Below, in pieces: positions 27,248 through 36,196 of a stretch of DNA of 64,000 nucleotides. The notes under the pieces are model-generated. The model was not told where the DNA came from and made no database searches. It worked only from the letters and a program-made list of their open reading frames with translations. The translations under genes were made by a program, and so were the position numbers. The DNA comes from Roseiarcus sp963726105 (GTDB lineage Bacteria > Pseudomonadota > Alphaproteobacteria > Rhizobiales > Beijerinckiaceae): positions 496,001-560,000 of the forward strand of contig CAVSBJ010000024.1 of assembly GCA_963726105.1 (NCBI GenBank). Reading direction: 5' to 3'. Numbering within the stretch: position 1 is the first letter of the stretch; each line of letters opens with the position of its first letter.

Positions 27248-28062
27248 CACCAGCCTCCCGAGGCGCCGCCGCCCCCGGAAGAGCCGCCGCCGCCGGAAAA
27301 TCCGCCCCCTCCAAATCCTCCGCCGCCGAACCCGCCGCCACCGCGAAACCCGCCCCCGAATCCTCCAGTGCCCATCGGAATGAAGATGACGTTGCCGCCT
27401 CCGCTTCGTCGGCTCATCCTGCTGACCACGAACATGATGAAAAGAAAGATGAGAAACGGCGCCAACGTATCGAGCAGCGAAGCCTCGTGTTCTGCGCGCA
27501 TGTCGGTCGGTTTCGGCTTCCACTCGGCGGAATCGGTGGTCAGCGCGGTGATGATGTCGTCGACGCCGCGCGTGACCCCGCCGTTGAAATCTCCCGCCTT
27601 GAATCGCGGCGCGATGGCGTTCGCAATGATGATGCTGGAAACGGCGTCGGTCAGCGTCCCTTCGAGACCGTAACCGACTTCGATGCGCACCCGCCGCTCT
27701 TTCGGCGCGATCAGAAGGAGCGCGCCATTGTTGTCTTTGGCATCGCCGAGTTTCCAGGCGCGGAAGAGCCCGTTGGCGTAAGGCTCGATCTCCTCGCCGC
27801 CCAGCGAAGGCACGGTCGCCACGACAAGCTGGATTCTCGATTTCTGCTCGAGGTCGGCGAGCTTGCGCTCAAGATCGGCCTTCGTGACCGGCGACAAGAT
27901 ATTCGCCTGGTCAACAACCCTGCCGGTCAGCGGAGGAAAGTTGGGGGCCGCGAGCGCCACGCTGGCCCACAGGGCCGCGAGCAGCGCGACGACCAGCGCC
28001 TGCGGCCAGACGAACCACGCCCGCCGGCAGACGAACGGCGCCTGCGGCCAGAGGCGCGGCAT
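27247..28062 (-). CDS. TPM-domain (YgcG-like) membrane protein with glycine-rich tail
   Basis: A 271-residue protein: signal or anchor (LVVALLAALWASVALAAP), an extracytoplasmic TPM_phosphatase domain (GRVVDQANILSPVTKADLER, IQLVVATVPSLGG, RRVRIEVGYGLEGTLTDAVS), a transmembrane helix (LAPFLIFLFIMFVVS) and a C-terminal tail of Gly-Gly-Phe repeats. This order is the typical YgcG architecture. It lies 22 bp downstream of lemA and is coupled to the next TPM gene. Function unknown; co-occurrence with LemA is common. Confidence 0.85.
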   Translation of the reverse strand: MPRLWPQAPFVCRRAWFVWPQALVVALLAALWASVALAAPNFPPLTGRVVDQANILSPVTKADLERKLADLEQKSRIQLVVATVPSLGGEEIEPYANGLFRAWKLGDAKDNNGALLLIAPKERRVRIEVGYGLEGTLTDAVSSIIIANAIAPRFKAGDFNGGVTRGVDDIITALTTDSAEWKPKPTDMRAEHEASLLDTLAPFLIFLFIMFVVSRMSRRSGGGNVIFIPMGTGGFGGGFRGGGGFGGGGFGGGGFSGGGGSSGGGGASGGW

Positions 28063-28084
28063 GCAAGCTCTCCCGTGGGCCGGG

Positions 28085-28681
28085 TTAGAACTTCACCTTC
28101 GGCGCCGCCTGGGCTTCGGAATCGGCGGTGAACGGAACCATCGGCTTGATCGAGCGGAACACCGTCTGCGCCCAGAGCACGCTCGGGAAAGTTCTGAGCG
28201 TCGTGTTGAAGTCCTGCACCGCGGCGATGTAGTCGCGGCGGGCGACGGCGATCCGGTTTTCCGTCCCCTCGAGCTGAGATTGCAGGGCGAGAAAATTCTG
28301 ATTCGACTTGAGGTCCGGATAGTTTTCGCTGACCGCAAGCAGACGCCCGAGAGCGCCCGACAGCGCATTTTGCGCGTCTTGCATCTGTTTGACTTTAGCC
28401 GGATCGGTCAGGTCGTTGGCGTCGAGGTGAATCGAGGTCGCTTTGGCGCGCGCCTCGGTGACCTGGACAAAGACGTCCTTTTCCTGCTTCGCATATCCTT
28501 GAACGGTGGCGACCAGATTGGGAACGAGGTCGGCGCGGCGCTGATATTGGTTTTGAACTTCCGCCCAGGCCGCGTTGGCGGCCTCCTGCTTGGTCGGGAT
28601 AACATTGTATCCGCAAGCCGAAACCGAAACGGCGATCAGCGCCAGAACCGCGAACGATCGCAACCGATTAAGCAAGCCCAT
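28085..28681 (-). CDS. lemA: LemA family lipoprotein
   Basis: A 198-residue LemA protein. ATG at 28681 gives MGLLNRLRSFAVLALIAVSV followed by the lipobox SAC-G, so it is probably lipidated at Cys-24. The coiled helical LemA core follows: AEVQNQYQRRADLVPNLVAT, VQGYAKQEKDVFVQVTEARA and NALSGALGRLLAVSENYPDL. An upstream in-frame ATG at 28834 would add 51 residues that bury the lipobox and is rejected. First gene of the LemA-TPM-TPM operon. Confidence 0.85.
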   Translation of the reverse strand: MGLLNRLRSFAVLALIAVSVSACGYNVIPTKQEAANAAWAEVQNQYQRRADLVPNLVATVQGYAKQEKDVFVQVTEARAKATSIHLDANDLTDPAKVKQMQDAQNALSGALGRLLAVSENYPDLKSNQNFLALQSQLEGTENRIAVARRDYIAAVQDFNTTLRTFPSVLWAQTVFRSIKPMVPFTADSEAQAAPKVKF

Positions 28682-28915
28682 TGCCAACCCCTCCCGGCAA
28701 GACCCCGCGGCTTTCGCGGGTCGGAGCCCAATCATAAGGCGCCAATCGTCATTAAGCCACCAGCTATGACATAGTCTTGACGGCCAAACCCGGCCCGGTG
28801 TCTTTCGGCGCGCGCTTGATCGCATCCCGCGCATTCACTAGAAGCCTTCGTCCGGCGTGGCGACGCCTGACTTCAATTTCTCGCAAAGCTGCGTTTCGCG
28901 AAGGCTGGACAAAAC

Positions 28916-29935
28916 ATGCGTGTGTATTACGATCGAGATTCCGATCTCAATCTGATCAAGGCCAAGAAAGTGGCGGTGGTCGGCTACGGCAGTCAGGGCC
29001 ACGCGCATCTCCTCAACATGCGCGACAGCGGCGTGAAGGAGATCGCGGTCGCGCTGCGGCCCGGGTCGCCCTCCGCCAAAAAGGCGGAGGCCGAAGGCAT
29101 CAAGGTCATGGACGTGTCCGCCGCGGCCAAGTGGGCGGACATCGTGATGATGCTGACGCCTGACGAATTGCAGGCCGAGATTTATCGCGATCAGCTTGCG
29201 CCCAATATGAAACAGGGCGCGGCGCTCATGTTCGCCCATGGGCTCAATGTTCACTTCAATCTGATCGAGCCGCGCGCCGATCACGATGTGCTGATGGTCG
29301 CGCCAAAGGGCCCTGGTCACACGGTGCGCTCCGAATATAAGCGGGGCGGCGGCGTGCCCTGCCTCATCGCGATCCACCAGAACGCGAGCGGCAACGCGCA
29401 CGATGTCGGTTTGTCCTATGCCTCGGCGATCGGCGGCGGCCGCGCAGGCGTTATCGAGACGTCGTTTCGGGAGGAATGCGAGACCGACCTGTTCGGCGAA
29501 CAGACAGTGTTGTGCGGCGGCCTCGTCGAACTGATCCGCGCCGGCTACGAGACTCTGGTCGAAGCCGGCTATGCGCCGGAAATGGCCTATTTCGAGTGCC
29601 TGCACGAAGTGAAATTGATCGTCGATCTCATTTATGAGGGTGGCATCGCCAACATGAATTACTCGATTTCCAACACCGCCGAGTATGGCGAATATGTCAG
29701 TGGGCCGCGCCTCATCACGCCCGAGACGAAGGCTGAGATGAAACGCGTGCTTGGAGATATCCAGTCGGGCAAGTTCACCCGCGACTGGATGCTGGAGAAC
29801 CGAGTCAACCAGACCTCGTTCAAGGCGATGCGCGCGCGCGCCAACGCCCATCCGATCGAAGAGGTCGGCGAGAAACTGCGCGCCATGATGCCCTGGATCG
29901 GCAAGAACAAGCTGGTCGACAAAGCGAAAAACTAA
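28916..29935 (+). CDS. ilvC: Ketol-acid reductoisomerase
   Basis: A 339-residue class I enzyme of valine, leucine and isoleucine synthesis; it isomerises and reduces acetolactate or acetohydroxybutyrate using NADPH and Mg. The Rossmann motif VAVVGYGSQGHAHLLNMRDS is followed by LRPGSPSAKKAEAEG, the cofactor loop that favours NADPH. The knotted C-terminal domain carries the metal and catalytic residues (VAPKGPGHTVRSEY, DLFGEQTVLCGG, ECLHEVKLIVDLIYEGG). Start ATG 28916 (MRVYYDRDSDLNLIKAKKVA) matches the family. Divergent from lemA. Confidence 0.97.
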   Translation: MRVYYDRDSDLNLIKAKKVAVVGYGSQGHAHLLNMRDSGVKEIAVALRPGSPSAKKAEAEGIKVMDVSAAAKWADIVMMLTPDELQAEIYRDQLAPNMKQGAALMFAHGLNVHFNLIEPRADHDVLMVAPKGPGHTVRSEYKRGGGVPCLIAIHQNASGNAHDVGLSYASAIGGGRAGVIETSFREECETDLFGEQTVLCGGLVELIRAGYETLVEAGYAPEMAYFECLHEVKLIVDLIYEGGIANMNYSISNTAEYGEYVSGPRLITPETKAEMKRVLGDIQSGKFTRDWMLENRVNQTSFKAMRARANAHPIEEVGEKLRAMMPWIGKNKLVDKAKN

Positions 29936-29961
29936 GCGGTCTGGGCCGGCGCACGCTGATG

Positions 29962-29989
29962 CGGGCGGCCGCAAGTTAAGCGCCCGTTT
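29962..29989 (+). terminator. Weak terminator after ilvC
   Basis: Inverted repeat CGGGCG (29962-29967) and CGCCCG (29981-29986) followed by only three T, 27 bases after the ilvC stop. Plausible position; the short U-tract makes it weak. Confidence 0.4.
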
Positions 29990-30061
29990 GGGCTGGACAG
30001 TCTGACGAGCCTTTGCTAAACGCCGCCCCTCGGCTTGGCGGGATCGCCCGGCGGATGCGAT

Positions 30062-30137
<76 letters not shown>

Positions 30138-30322
30138 TCGAAAGCCTGAAACGTCATACACTTAACGAATGAAATCGGAGCGTGGCTTACCCGTTGCGGT
30201 TTCGTGTCAGCGCTATGTCAAAAAAATTGCGACGGTGTGGCGCCAGCCGTCACTTATGGTTCGGCCGGCGCAAGGCGAAGCGACAGCGCCCGCCGGGCAG
30301 CGGATGGAGTGGCTGGGGCGAA
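30138..30322. other. Spacer downstream of tRNA-Lys
   Basis: About 185 bases between tRNA-Lys and the tRNA-like relic. No gene seen. Integrase genes, often found here in islands, are absent. Confidence 0.4.
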
Positions 30323-30372
30323 CTTAAATAGCGGGTCCGCGGTTCATGTACACAACCCTTTTCTATCGAAGG
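30323..30372 (+). repeat. Degenerate repeat of the tRNA-Lys 3' half and flank
   Basis: A gapless 50-base alignment to 30095-30144 keeps CTTAA, AGCGGGTCC, GGTTC and, past the CCA, ATCGAA (about 31 of 50 identical). The 5' half of the tRNA is not repeated. This is the pattern left by site-specific integration into a tRNA 3' end (att duplication) followed by decay. Confidence 0.45.
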
Positions 30373-30380
30373 ATATTTGC

Positions 30381-31443
30381 TAGCTGTTTGGTCCCGAGCT
30401 TTGATGGTGCAATCTTGAGCGCTTCGAGGGATGCGCTATGGGCCAGGTTCTTCATGGGTGCGCCACCACGACAGAGGCAGTCCGGCGAGCGATCCAACAT
30501 GGTCAAGAGAGCCTGAGAACGGTTGCCAAAGCGACACGGGATCAATCCCAAGACGGTCGCCAAGCGGAAGAAACGGACGTCCGTCTCCGATCTTCCGACT
30601 GGCCCCAAGGACGCCGGATCGACGGTTCTGACTGTCGAGGGAGAGGCGGTGATCATTGCCTTCAGGCGGCCTACGCTTTTGCCGCCGGACGACTGCCTCC
30701 ACGCGCTTCAGCCGGCAATTCCGCATCTAACGCGCTCGTCATTGCATCGCTGCTTGCAGCGCCATGGAATCTCGAGGCTGCCCGAGGTTGAAGGGCAGGC
30801 CTCTCCGAAGCGGAAGTTCAAGCCCTACCCGATCGGCTATTTCCATCTCGATAGCGCCGAGGCTCGAACCGCCGCGGGCAAACTCTCTCTCCTCGTCGCC
30901 ATCGACAGGACGTCGAAGTTCGCCTTTGTCGAACGCCGCGAGACGGTCTCGCGGCGCAACGCCGCAGACTTCCTGCGTCGACTCCTGCGTCGACCGATTG
31001 AGGCCGTCCCTTACGAAGGTCCACGCGGGTTCTTACCGACAACGGAACCCACTTCACCGATCCCGCTGGCAACTCCTGGTCGCCCGTGGAAATCCGGGAG
31101 ACGATCACCAACCAGAAGCCCTTCCGAGCGCAGGCCTTCGAATAGGCCTGCGCATCCACGATATCGACCATAGGCTGACGAAGCCGAAGCATCCGTGGAC
31201 GAATGGTCAGGTCGAGCGGATGAACCGAACGATCGAGGACGCAACCGTCAAACGCTACTTCTACGAAACACACGAGCAGCTGCGCGCGCATCTGCGGGAC
31301 TTCGCCGACGCCTACAACTTCGCCACAAGGCTCAAGACCCTCAAACGCATGACCCCCTACGAGTTCGTCTGCAAAGCATGGACTTCCCAGCCCAACCGAT
31401 TCAAACTCAACCCGCTCCACAAAAGCCTGGGACGAAACAGCTA
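30381..31443 (+). mobile_element. IS481-family insertion sequence, copy A
   Basis: Ends TAGCTGTTTGGTCCC (30381) and the complement of TAGCTGTTTCGTCCC (31443) form inverted repeats with one mismatch. Length 1063 bp. A near-identical but inverted and partly deleted copy lies at 56999-57901, and a more diverged one at 55211. No target duplication is visible. The right tip supplies the stop codon of the neighbouring methyltransferase. Confidence 0.8.
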
Positions 31444-31444
31444 A
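30438..31444 (+). pseudogene. IS481-family transposase, frameshifted
   Basis: Begins MGQVLHGCATTTEAVRRAIQ at 30438; continues in a second frame (KRHGINPKTVAKRKKRTSVS, then HLDSAEARTAAGKLSLLVAI with the first catalytic Asp in AIDRTSKFAFVE) and in a third from about 31010 (second Asp region partly scrambled; DIDHRLTKPKHPWTNGQVER with the Glu; ending LNPLHKSLGRNS). Breaks are near 30527 and 31010. An apparent tandem CGACTCCTGCGT repeat lies near 30977. Not functional as it stands. Confidence 0.8.
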
Positions 31445-32334
31445 CGTCTGCTTTTGAGCGCTTCCGCGAGTGACATCGTCGCCGATCCAGGCTCGAGTGG
31501 CTTTGGCTGGCTTTCATGGGGCGCCCAAGCCGCGAGCCAGACGAGATCGAAGGTCGCACGCAGACGCCCGTCCGGATCGGCAAAGCGCTCGGCGTAGACG
31601 GCGGCGGCCCGCAGCAGCACTTCGCGCCGCAGCGGTTTGCGGCTGCGCGCCTGCAGCGCGTTCGTGGCCCCCATCGCCCGCAGGTCGGCAAAAAGCGTGA
31701 ACACGTCCGGGTAACGGGCGATCGCGCGATCGAGATCGACGACCGGCAGCGCCAGGCCCGCGCGCTGCGCGAGGCCCCCGAGAGCGCGCACATCGACGAA
31801 GGGCGCAACGCGCGGCGACGCGCCGCCCAGAATCTCGCTCTCGGCGACCGTCAGGCTTTGCCGCAGTTCGGTCAGCAACTCGCCCCCGATCATCGACGCG
31901 ATCAGGAGACCATCGCCTTTCAACGCGCGCCGCATCTGGATCAGGGCGCCCGGCAGATCGTTCACCGTCTGCAGGGCGAGCAGCGAAATGGCGAGATCGA
32001 GGCGCCCTTCGGCGGATGGAAGGCGCTCAAGGTCACCAACGGCTGGTAGAAAGTCGCCATCTCCACGGCTCGCCTCGGTTGGGGCGACCCGGATGACGCA
32101 ATCAACCTGCCCAGCGCCCGCGAGCGCGGCCGCGCCATGCGGGCCGGGTGAACCGAAGTCGGCGGCAAGGGCGAAGCGCCGTTTGACAAGCGACAGCCGA
32201 CCACGAAGGTCTTCAGCAGCCCTCACCAGCAGGAAATCGGCTTGAGCCTGCCCGCTGGCGCGCGCCCAGGCGCGATCGAGGCGCCCGTTGATCAAACCTC
32301 GATCGAAAATCTGCGGCGGCGCCGGATCCGACAT
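31441..32334 (-). CDS. SAM-dependent methyltransferase domain protein (BioC/NDUFAF5-like)
   Basis: A 297-residue class I methyltransferase-like protein. The N-terminal IFDRGLINGRLDRAWARAS is typical of the alphaproteobacterial BioC/NDUFAF5-related group; LALAADFGSPGPHGAAALAG stands where the SAM-binding loop is expected but is diverged, and RLDLAISLLALQTVNDLPGA is motif III/IV. The stop TAG (31443-31441) is the terminal trinucleotide of the IS481 element, so the natural C-terminus may have been replaced by ThrLeu-type trimming here (it ends EALKSRR). Divergent from comF with 64 bp between starts. The exact substrate is unknown. Confidence 0.78.
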   Translation of the reverse strand: MSDPAPPQIFDRGLINGRLDRAWARASGQAQADFLLVRAAEDLRGRLSLVKRRFALAADFGSPGPHGAAALAGAGQVDCVIRVAPTEASRGDGDFLPAVGDLERLPSAEGRLDLAISLLALQTVNDLPGALIQMRRALKGDGLLIASMIGGELLTELRQSLTVAESEILGGASPRVAPFVDVRALGGLAQRAGLALPVVDLDRAIARYPDVFTLFADLRAMGATNALQARSRKPLRREVLLRAAAVYAERFADPDGRLRATFDLVWLAAWAPHESQPKPLEPGSATMSLAEALKSRR

Positions 32335-32398
32335 GGGCGCTCCTTATGCGCCAGACAGCCCCTCGCGCAAAGCTTCTGTTCGCGCTAGCTTAGCGCCC

Positions 32399-33193
32399 AT
32401 GGACGCCGCTTCTGCGCTGGACGCGGATGACGCTCACGGCTCGCCTTGGGCGCGCCGCGCTGGCGCGTTCGCCTTCAGCCTGGCTCACACCGCGCTCGAT
32501 GCGCTTTATCCGCCGACGTGCCTTGCCTGCCGCGCAGCCACGGACAGGCACGGCGCGCTATGCCCGCGCTGCTGGAGCACCATTCGCTTCATTGAGCGGC
32601 CTTTTTGCGAGCGCCTCGGCACGCCGTTCGAGCAGGATCTCGGCCAAGGCCTCATCTCGCCGCAGGCGATGGCCGATCCGCCGGCGTTCAGCCGGGCCCG
32701 GGCGGTGGCGAGGTTCGAGGATGGGCCGGCCCGCACGCTTGTGCATCGGCTCAAGTATTCCGACCGCGCAGAACTCGCACGGCCGATCGCAAGTTGGATG
32801 GCTCGCGCCGGCACGGATATTCTGGCCGACGCCGATCTCCTGGCGCCGGTGCCGCTGCACGCCCTGCGGCTGTGGCGACGGCAGTTCAATCAGGCGGCCG
32901 CGCTGGCGACGGAAATCTCCCGCCAAACGGGAAAACCGTGCAACCTAGCCGCGCTTCGTCGAGTCAAAGCGACGCGCAGCCAGGTGGGCTTGAGCCGAGC
33001 GCAAAGGGCCGAAAATGTCCAGGGCGCGTTCCGAATCGCCGAGAGCGCAGTGGTGAGGGACCTCAATGTCGTGCTGGTCGACGACGTTTTAACCTCGGGC
33101 GCGACCGCCAACGCCGCCTCACGAGCGGTGTTGAGGGCGGGCGCGAAGCGGGTCGACGTGCTGGTCTTCGCGAGGGTTGTTACAGCCGGGTAA
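32399..33193 (+). CDS. comF: ComF family phosphoribosyltransferase-like protein
   Basis: A 264-residue ComF homologue. An N-terminal zinc-finger-like part (YPPTCLACRAATDRHGALCP, RCW) precedes the PRPP-binding loop VVLVDDVLTSGATANAASRA. ComF proteins are linked to DNA uptake and replication-fork processing; the catalytic role is unproven. ATG 32399 is preferred; an in-frame ATG at 32333 would overlap the divergent methyltransferase start. The next gene, a glutaredoxin, follows after 56 bp, as is common in alphaproteobacteria. Confidence 0.85.
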   Translation: MDAASALDADDAHGSPWARRAGAFAFSLAHTALDALYPPTCLACRAATDRHGALCPRCWSTIRFIERPFCERLGTPFEQDLGQGLISPQAMADPPAFSRARAVARFEDGPARTLVHRLKYSDRAELARPIASWMARAGTDILADADLLAPVPLHALRLWRRQFNQAAALATEISRQTGKPCNLAALRRVKATRSQVGLSRAQRAENVQGAFRIAESAVVRDLNVVLVDDVLTSGATANAASRAVLRAGAKRVDVLVFARVVTAG

Positions 33194-33249
33194 CTGCCCA
33201 TATACTAGCGGAAATGTGCACGGATTGTTGCGTCAAGGATCTCTCAAGC

Positions 33250-33507
33250 GTGGCCCCTGTCGTCATCTACACCAAGTCCACTTGTCCCTATTGCCACGCC
33301 GCCAAGGCGCTGTTGCGTGACAAGGCGGCCCCCTTCGAGGAAATCAGCGTGGATGGCGACCGCGGCGCCCAGGCGGCAATGGCGGCGAGGGCGCGCGGTC
33401 GCTGGACGGTGCCGCAGATTTTCATCGGCGATATACACGTCGGTGGTTGCGATGATTTGCACGCGCTCGAGTCAACAGGAAAGCTCGATGCGCTTCTGGC
33501 AGACTGA
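33250..33507 (+). CDS. grxC: Glutaredoxin 3
   Basis: An 85-residue dithiol glutaredoxin. The redox motif CPYC is in VVIYTKSTCPYCHAAKALL; the glutathione-binding TVP and GGCDD motifs are in RWTVPQIFIGDIHVGGCDDL. I choose GTG 33250 (VAPVVIYTK), which gives the family length and has AAGGAT upstream; an in-frame ATG at 33214 would add MCTDCCVKDLSS, possible but atypical. The stop at 33507 is four bases before the DUF1178 gene, so the two are co-transcribed. Confidence 0.88.
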   Translation: MAPVVIYTKSTCPYCHAAKALLRDKAAPFEEISVDGDRGAQAAMAARARGRWTVPQIFIGDIHVGGCDDLHALESTGKLDALLAD

Positions 33508-33510
33508 ACG

Positions 33511-33945
33511 ATGATCAAATATGCGCTGGGCTGCGCCGAAGGGCACGCCTTTGAGAGCTGGTTTCCCGACAGCGCCGCCTATGACAAGCAACGCAAACGT
33601 GGTCTTGTCGCCTGCCCCGAATGCGGTTCGCCACGGGTCGACAAAGCCATAATGGCCCCGGCCGTCGTCGGCGGCGAGCGTGCACCTCCCGGGATGGGAC
33701 CTGAGATCGCCGTCGATGATCGACGCCGCCACACGCGCGAGTTCTTTCTCCGCATGCGCCGCGAAATCGAGGCCAACACCGACGACGTCGGCACGAAGTT
33801 CCCGCAGGTAGCGCGAGCCATCCATCTCGGCGACGAACCGGAGCGGGCGATACGCGGGCGCGCGAGCCGCGCGGAGGCCCAGTCATTACTCGAGGACGGC
33901 GTCGGCGTGCTGCCGCTGCCAACACTGGAAGACGAGCTTAATTAG
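33511..33945 (+). CDS. DUF1178 family protein
   Basis: A 144-residue protein of unknown function found next to grxC and comF in many alphaproteobacteria. N-terminal MIKYALGCAEGHAFESWFPD and CPECGSPRVDKAIMAP give a two-Cys zinc-ribbon-like element; the C-terminal half (RREIEANTDDVGTKFPQVAR, AIHLGDEPERAIRGRASRAE) is the conserved helical part. Start ATG 33511, three bases after the grxC stop. Confidence 0.85.
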   Translation: MIKYALGCAEGHAFESWFPDSAAYDKQRKRGLVACPECGSPRVDKAIMAPAVVGGERAPPGMGPEIAVDDRRRHTREFFLRMRREIEANTDDVGTKFPQVARAIHLGDEPERAIRGRASRAEAQSLLEDGVGVLPLPTLEDELN

Positions 33946-34020
33946 TCGCGGGCAGGTCTGGCCGCTCGTCCACTCCCCTCGCGCCAGCCCGTGTTTCGAA
34001 TCGCGCGCCAGCGATCCCCA

Positions 34021-34833
34021 TTACTTCTCGCTCAGGCGGAATTCCTGTGCCTCGATAACCGTCGTGCCGATCATCGTCCGAACCGAGACCCGGAAGGGGA
34101 TCAGCACGTGGTCGCTGTCGATCGGCGCCAGCCAGACTTCCAGGTCTTTGTTGTCGGCCATGAACTTGGTCGCCGGCCGGTCGCGGCTATGGCCGGAGAT
34201 CGGGACGTAGCGGGCCGCGCAAACAGCTACCGGACCTTCATAACCCTTCGCCGACACTGTCCGCTCGCCGACATAAGTGAGATCAACGTCGAACCGCGTG
34301 TAGCCGTCAAAGATCGGAACCTTGCGGTTGCATGCCGCGGGCGACAGAATCGGTCCTGAGGCTGGCGCGGGCAGGATGACCGCGCCGGCCGGGTCGACGA
34401 CGCCGCGCTTGTCGCCGGGTCCAAGCGGAACTCGGTCCGGCTTATCCTGAAATGGCGGCGAGATATCGATGCCGGTGACGGCATTGCCGGCAAGCGCCAT
34501 GCGAATCGTCCGCGTCATGTTCGAGCTTGAGGCAATGGTGGCGAAAGTCGCTGGCGACACATGTCCCTGGACAATTGCGCCCTTGCCCGCAGAGGCGCCG
34601 TGCGCATTGGTGAAGAGCTTGGCGAGGCCAGTCAATTTGGCGTCGCCGGCGATCGTGTAGCTTGTCGGGGTGAGATCGGCGCTGAGGTTGACCGAGCCAA
34701 TCGGAAGGCCAACCAGGGACACGCGATACGTCGCGTGCAGGACGTCGGCGCGTGCGCCCACGGCCCAGACGAGCGCAGCCGTCATCCCGGCGGCTGCCAG
34801 CCGCAAGCGGGCTTGAGGCGATCGCAGCGCCAT
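34021..34833 (-). CDS. DUF3108 family exported protein
   Basis: A 270-residue protein with an N-terminal signal peptide (AAAGMTAALVWAVGARA) and a beta-rich body (ATYRVSLVGLPIGSVNLSAD, VDLTYVGERTVSAKGYEGPV, VWLAPIDSDHVLIPFRVSVR) typical of DUF3108. The family is periplasmic and of unknown function. Start ATG 34833. Convergent with the DUF1178 gene. Confidence 0.8.
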   Translation of the reverse strand: MALRSPQARLRLAAAGMTAALVWAVGARADVLHATYRVSLVGLPIGSVNLSADLTPTSYTIAGDAKLTGLAKLFTNAHGASAGKGAIVQGHVSPATFATIASSSNMTRTIRMALAGNAVTGIDISPPFQDKPDRVPLGPGDKRGVVDPAGAVILPAPASGPILSPAACNRKVPIFDGYTRFDVDLTYVGERTVSAKGYEGPVAVCAARYVPISGHSRDRPATKFMADNKDLEVWLAPIDSDHVLIPFRVSVRTMIGTTVIEAQEFRLSEK

Positions 34834-34999
34834 TGTTTCGAATCTCCAGCTTCGGTGTTTGCAGCGCCTTGAACGGCGATTGCGCTGAAATTCCGGCGCG
34901 GATGCGCCAACTCACGGGCAAGCCCGTCACCAAAAAAGTCATCCGGGGCCGCTGTCAAGGCCTTGCGGCGTGCCCGCGCGCGGACTTAACATCCCGTCC

Positions 35000-35506
35000 A
35001 TGGTCGAGACGGTCATATCCATCCGCGCGGCGCGACTGGGCGACGAGGGCGAGATCGCGACCGTGCATGATGCGGCATGGCGCGAGGCCTATCGTGGCGT
35101 TATCCCCGGCCGGGAGCTCGAACGGATGATCGCGCGCAGAGGTCCGGAGTGGTGGCGGCTCGCAATCGCGCGCCGGACGCCGTTATTGGTGCTTGAGTTC
35201 GGCGACTCCGTCGTCGGCTATATCAGCTATGGGCGCAACCGGGTTCCAGCGCTCGGCTATGGCGGCGAGATCTTCGAGCTTTACCTTGCCCCGGAGTGCC
35301 AGGGTTGCGGCTTCGGGCGCCGTATGTTCGACGCCGCTCGCAAGGATCTGGCGGGCCATGGCCTATCGAATCTCGTCGTCTGGGCGCTCGCGGATAACGA
35401 CCGAGCGGTCGGGTTTTACCGCCGGCTGGGCGGGCGAGTCCTGCGCCGCGCGCGCGAAACCTTCGGCGGTCAGCAGCGCGATCGAATCGCGTTCGGCTTC
35501 GGCTAA
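35000..35506 (+). CDS. GNAT family N-acetyltransferase
   Basis: A 168-residue acetyl-CoA-dependent acetyltransferase. The GNAT core is clear: IRAARLGDEGEIATVHDAAW, motif A YLAPECQGCGFGRRMFDAAR with the Q-x-x-G-x-G acetyl-CoA loop, and NDRAVGFYRRLGGRVLRRAR as motif B. ATG 35000 is used; GTG 34970 upstream would add ten residues. Substrate unknown. Stands before ppa, 53 bp away. Confidence 0.82.
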   Translation: MVETVISIRAARLGDEGEIATVHDAAWREAYRGVIPGRELERMIARRGPEWWRLAIARRTPLLVLEFGDSVVGYISYGRNRVPALGYGGEIFELYLAPECQGCGFGRRMFDAARKDLAGHGLSNLVVWALADNDRAVGFYRRLGGRVLRRARETFGGQQRDRIAFGFG

Positions 35507-35559
35507 ATGTTCCTTCCTCCTGTGACACAGGATTACGCTCCGCAATTGGGAGGGCAAGC

Positions 35560-36114
35560 GTGAACCTGAACGCTGTATCGATCGGCAACAATTCTCCCCA
35601 CGACGTCAACGTTGTCATTGAGGTGCCGATCGGCGGCGAGCCAATCAAGTATGAGATGGATAAGGAGAGCGGCGCGCTTCAGGTCGATCGGTTTCTCTAC
35701 ACCTCGATGCGCTATCCGGGAAATTACGGCTTCATCCCCCATACGCTCTCAGACGACGGCGATCCCTGCGACGTGATCGTTGCCAACACACGCGCGATCG
35801 TCCCAGGCGCGGTGATGAGCTGCAGAATCGTCGGCGTCTTGATCATGGAGGACGAAGCGGGCGGCGACGAGAAACTGCTGGCCGTGCCGTCGGCGAAACT
35901 CACCAAGCGCTACGCGCATGTGAACAATTACTCCGACCTGCCATCGATCACGATCGAACAGATCGAGCATTTCTTCGCACACTACAAGGATCTCGAACCC
36001 AATAAGTGGGTAAAGATCGTTCGCTGGGGCGACGCGGATGAAGCGCGCGCGCTCGTGATCGAGGGGATCGAACGGGCCAAGAACGCAAAGACGGCGGAAA
36101 AGGCCGGGAACTAA
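35560..36114 (+). CDS. ppa: Inorganic pyrophosphatase
   Basis: A 184-residue family I soluble pyrophosphatase that hydrolyses PPi made by biosynthesis. Active-site residues are present: EVPIGGEPIKYEMDKESGAL, YPGNYGFIPHTLSDDGDPCD (the metal-binding Asp cluster), KRYAHVNNYSDLP and HFFAHYKDLEPNKWVKI. GTG 35560 follows GGGAGGG and gives the normal N-terminus. Confidence 0.95.
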   Translation: MNLNAVSIGNNSPHDVNVVIEVPIGGEPIKYEMDKESGALQVDRFLYTSMRYPGNYGFIPHTLSDDGDPCDVIVANTRAIVPGAVMSCRIVGVLIMEDEAGGDEKLLAVPSAKLTKRYAHVNNYSDLPSITIEQIEHFFAHYKDLEPNKWVKIVRWGDADEARALVIEGIERAKNAKTAEKAGN

Positions 36115-36196
36115 ACGAAGTGTGAAAAAGCGCAAGCAAAACCGGCAGCAAAGCTGACCGACGACAACGAACAATTGCTCGAGGGAGGAGAATGAC

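Noticed and set aside
27290..27370. Dense Gly codon repeats as a possible sequencing artefact or minisatellite
   Set aside because: They encode the glycine-rich tail normal for YgcG-type TPM proteins.
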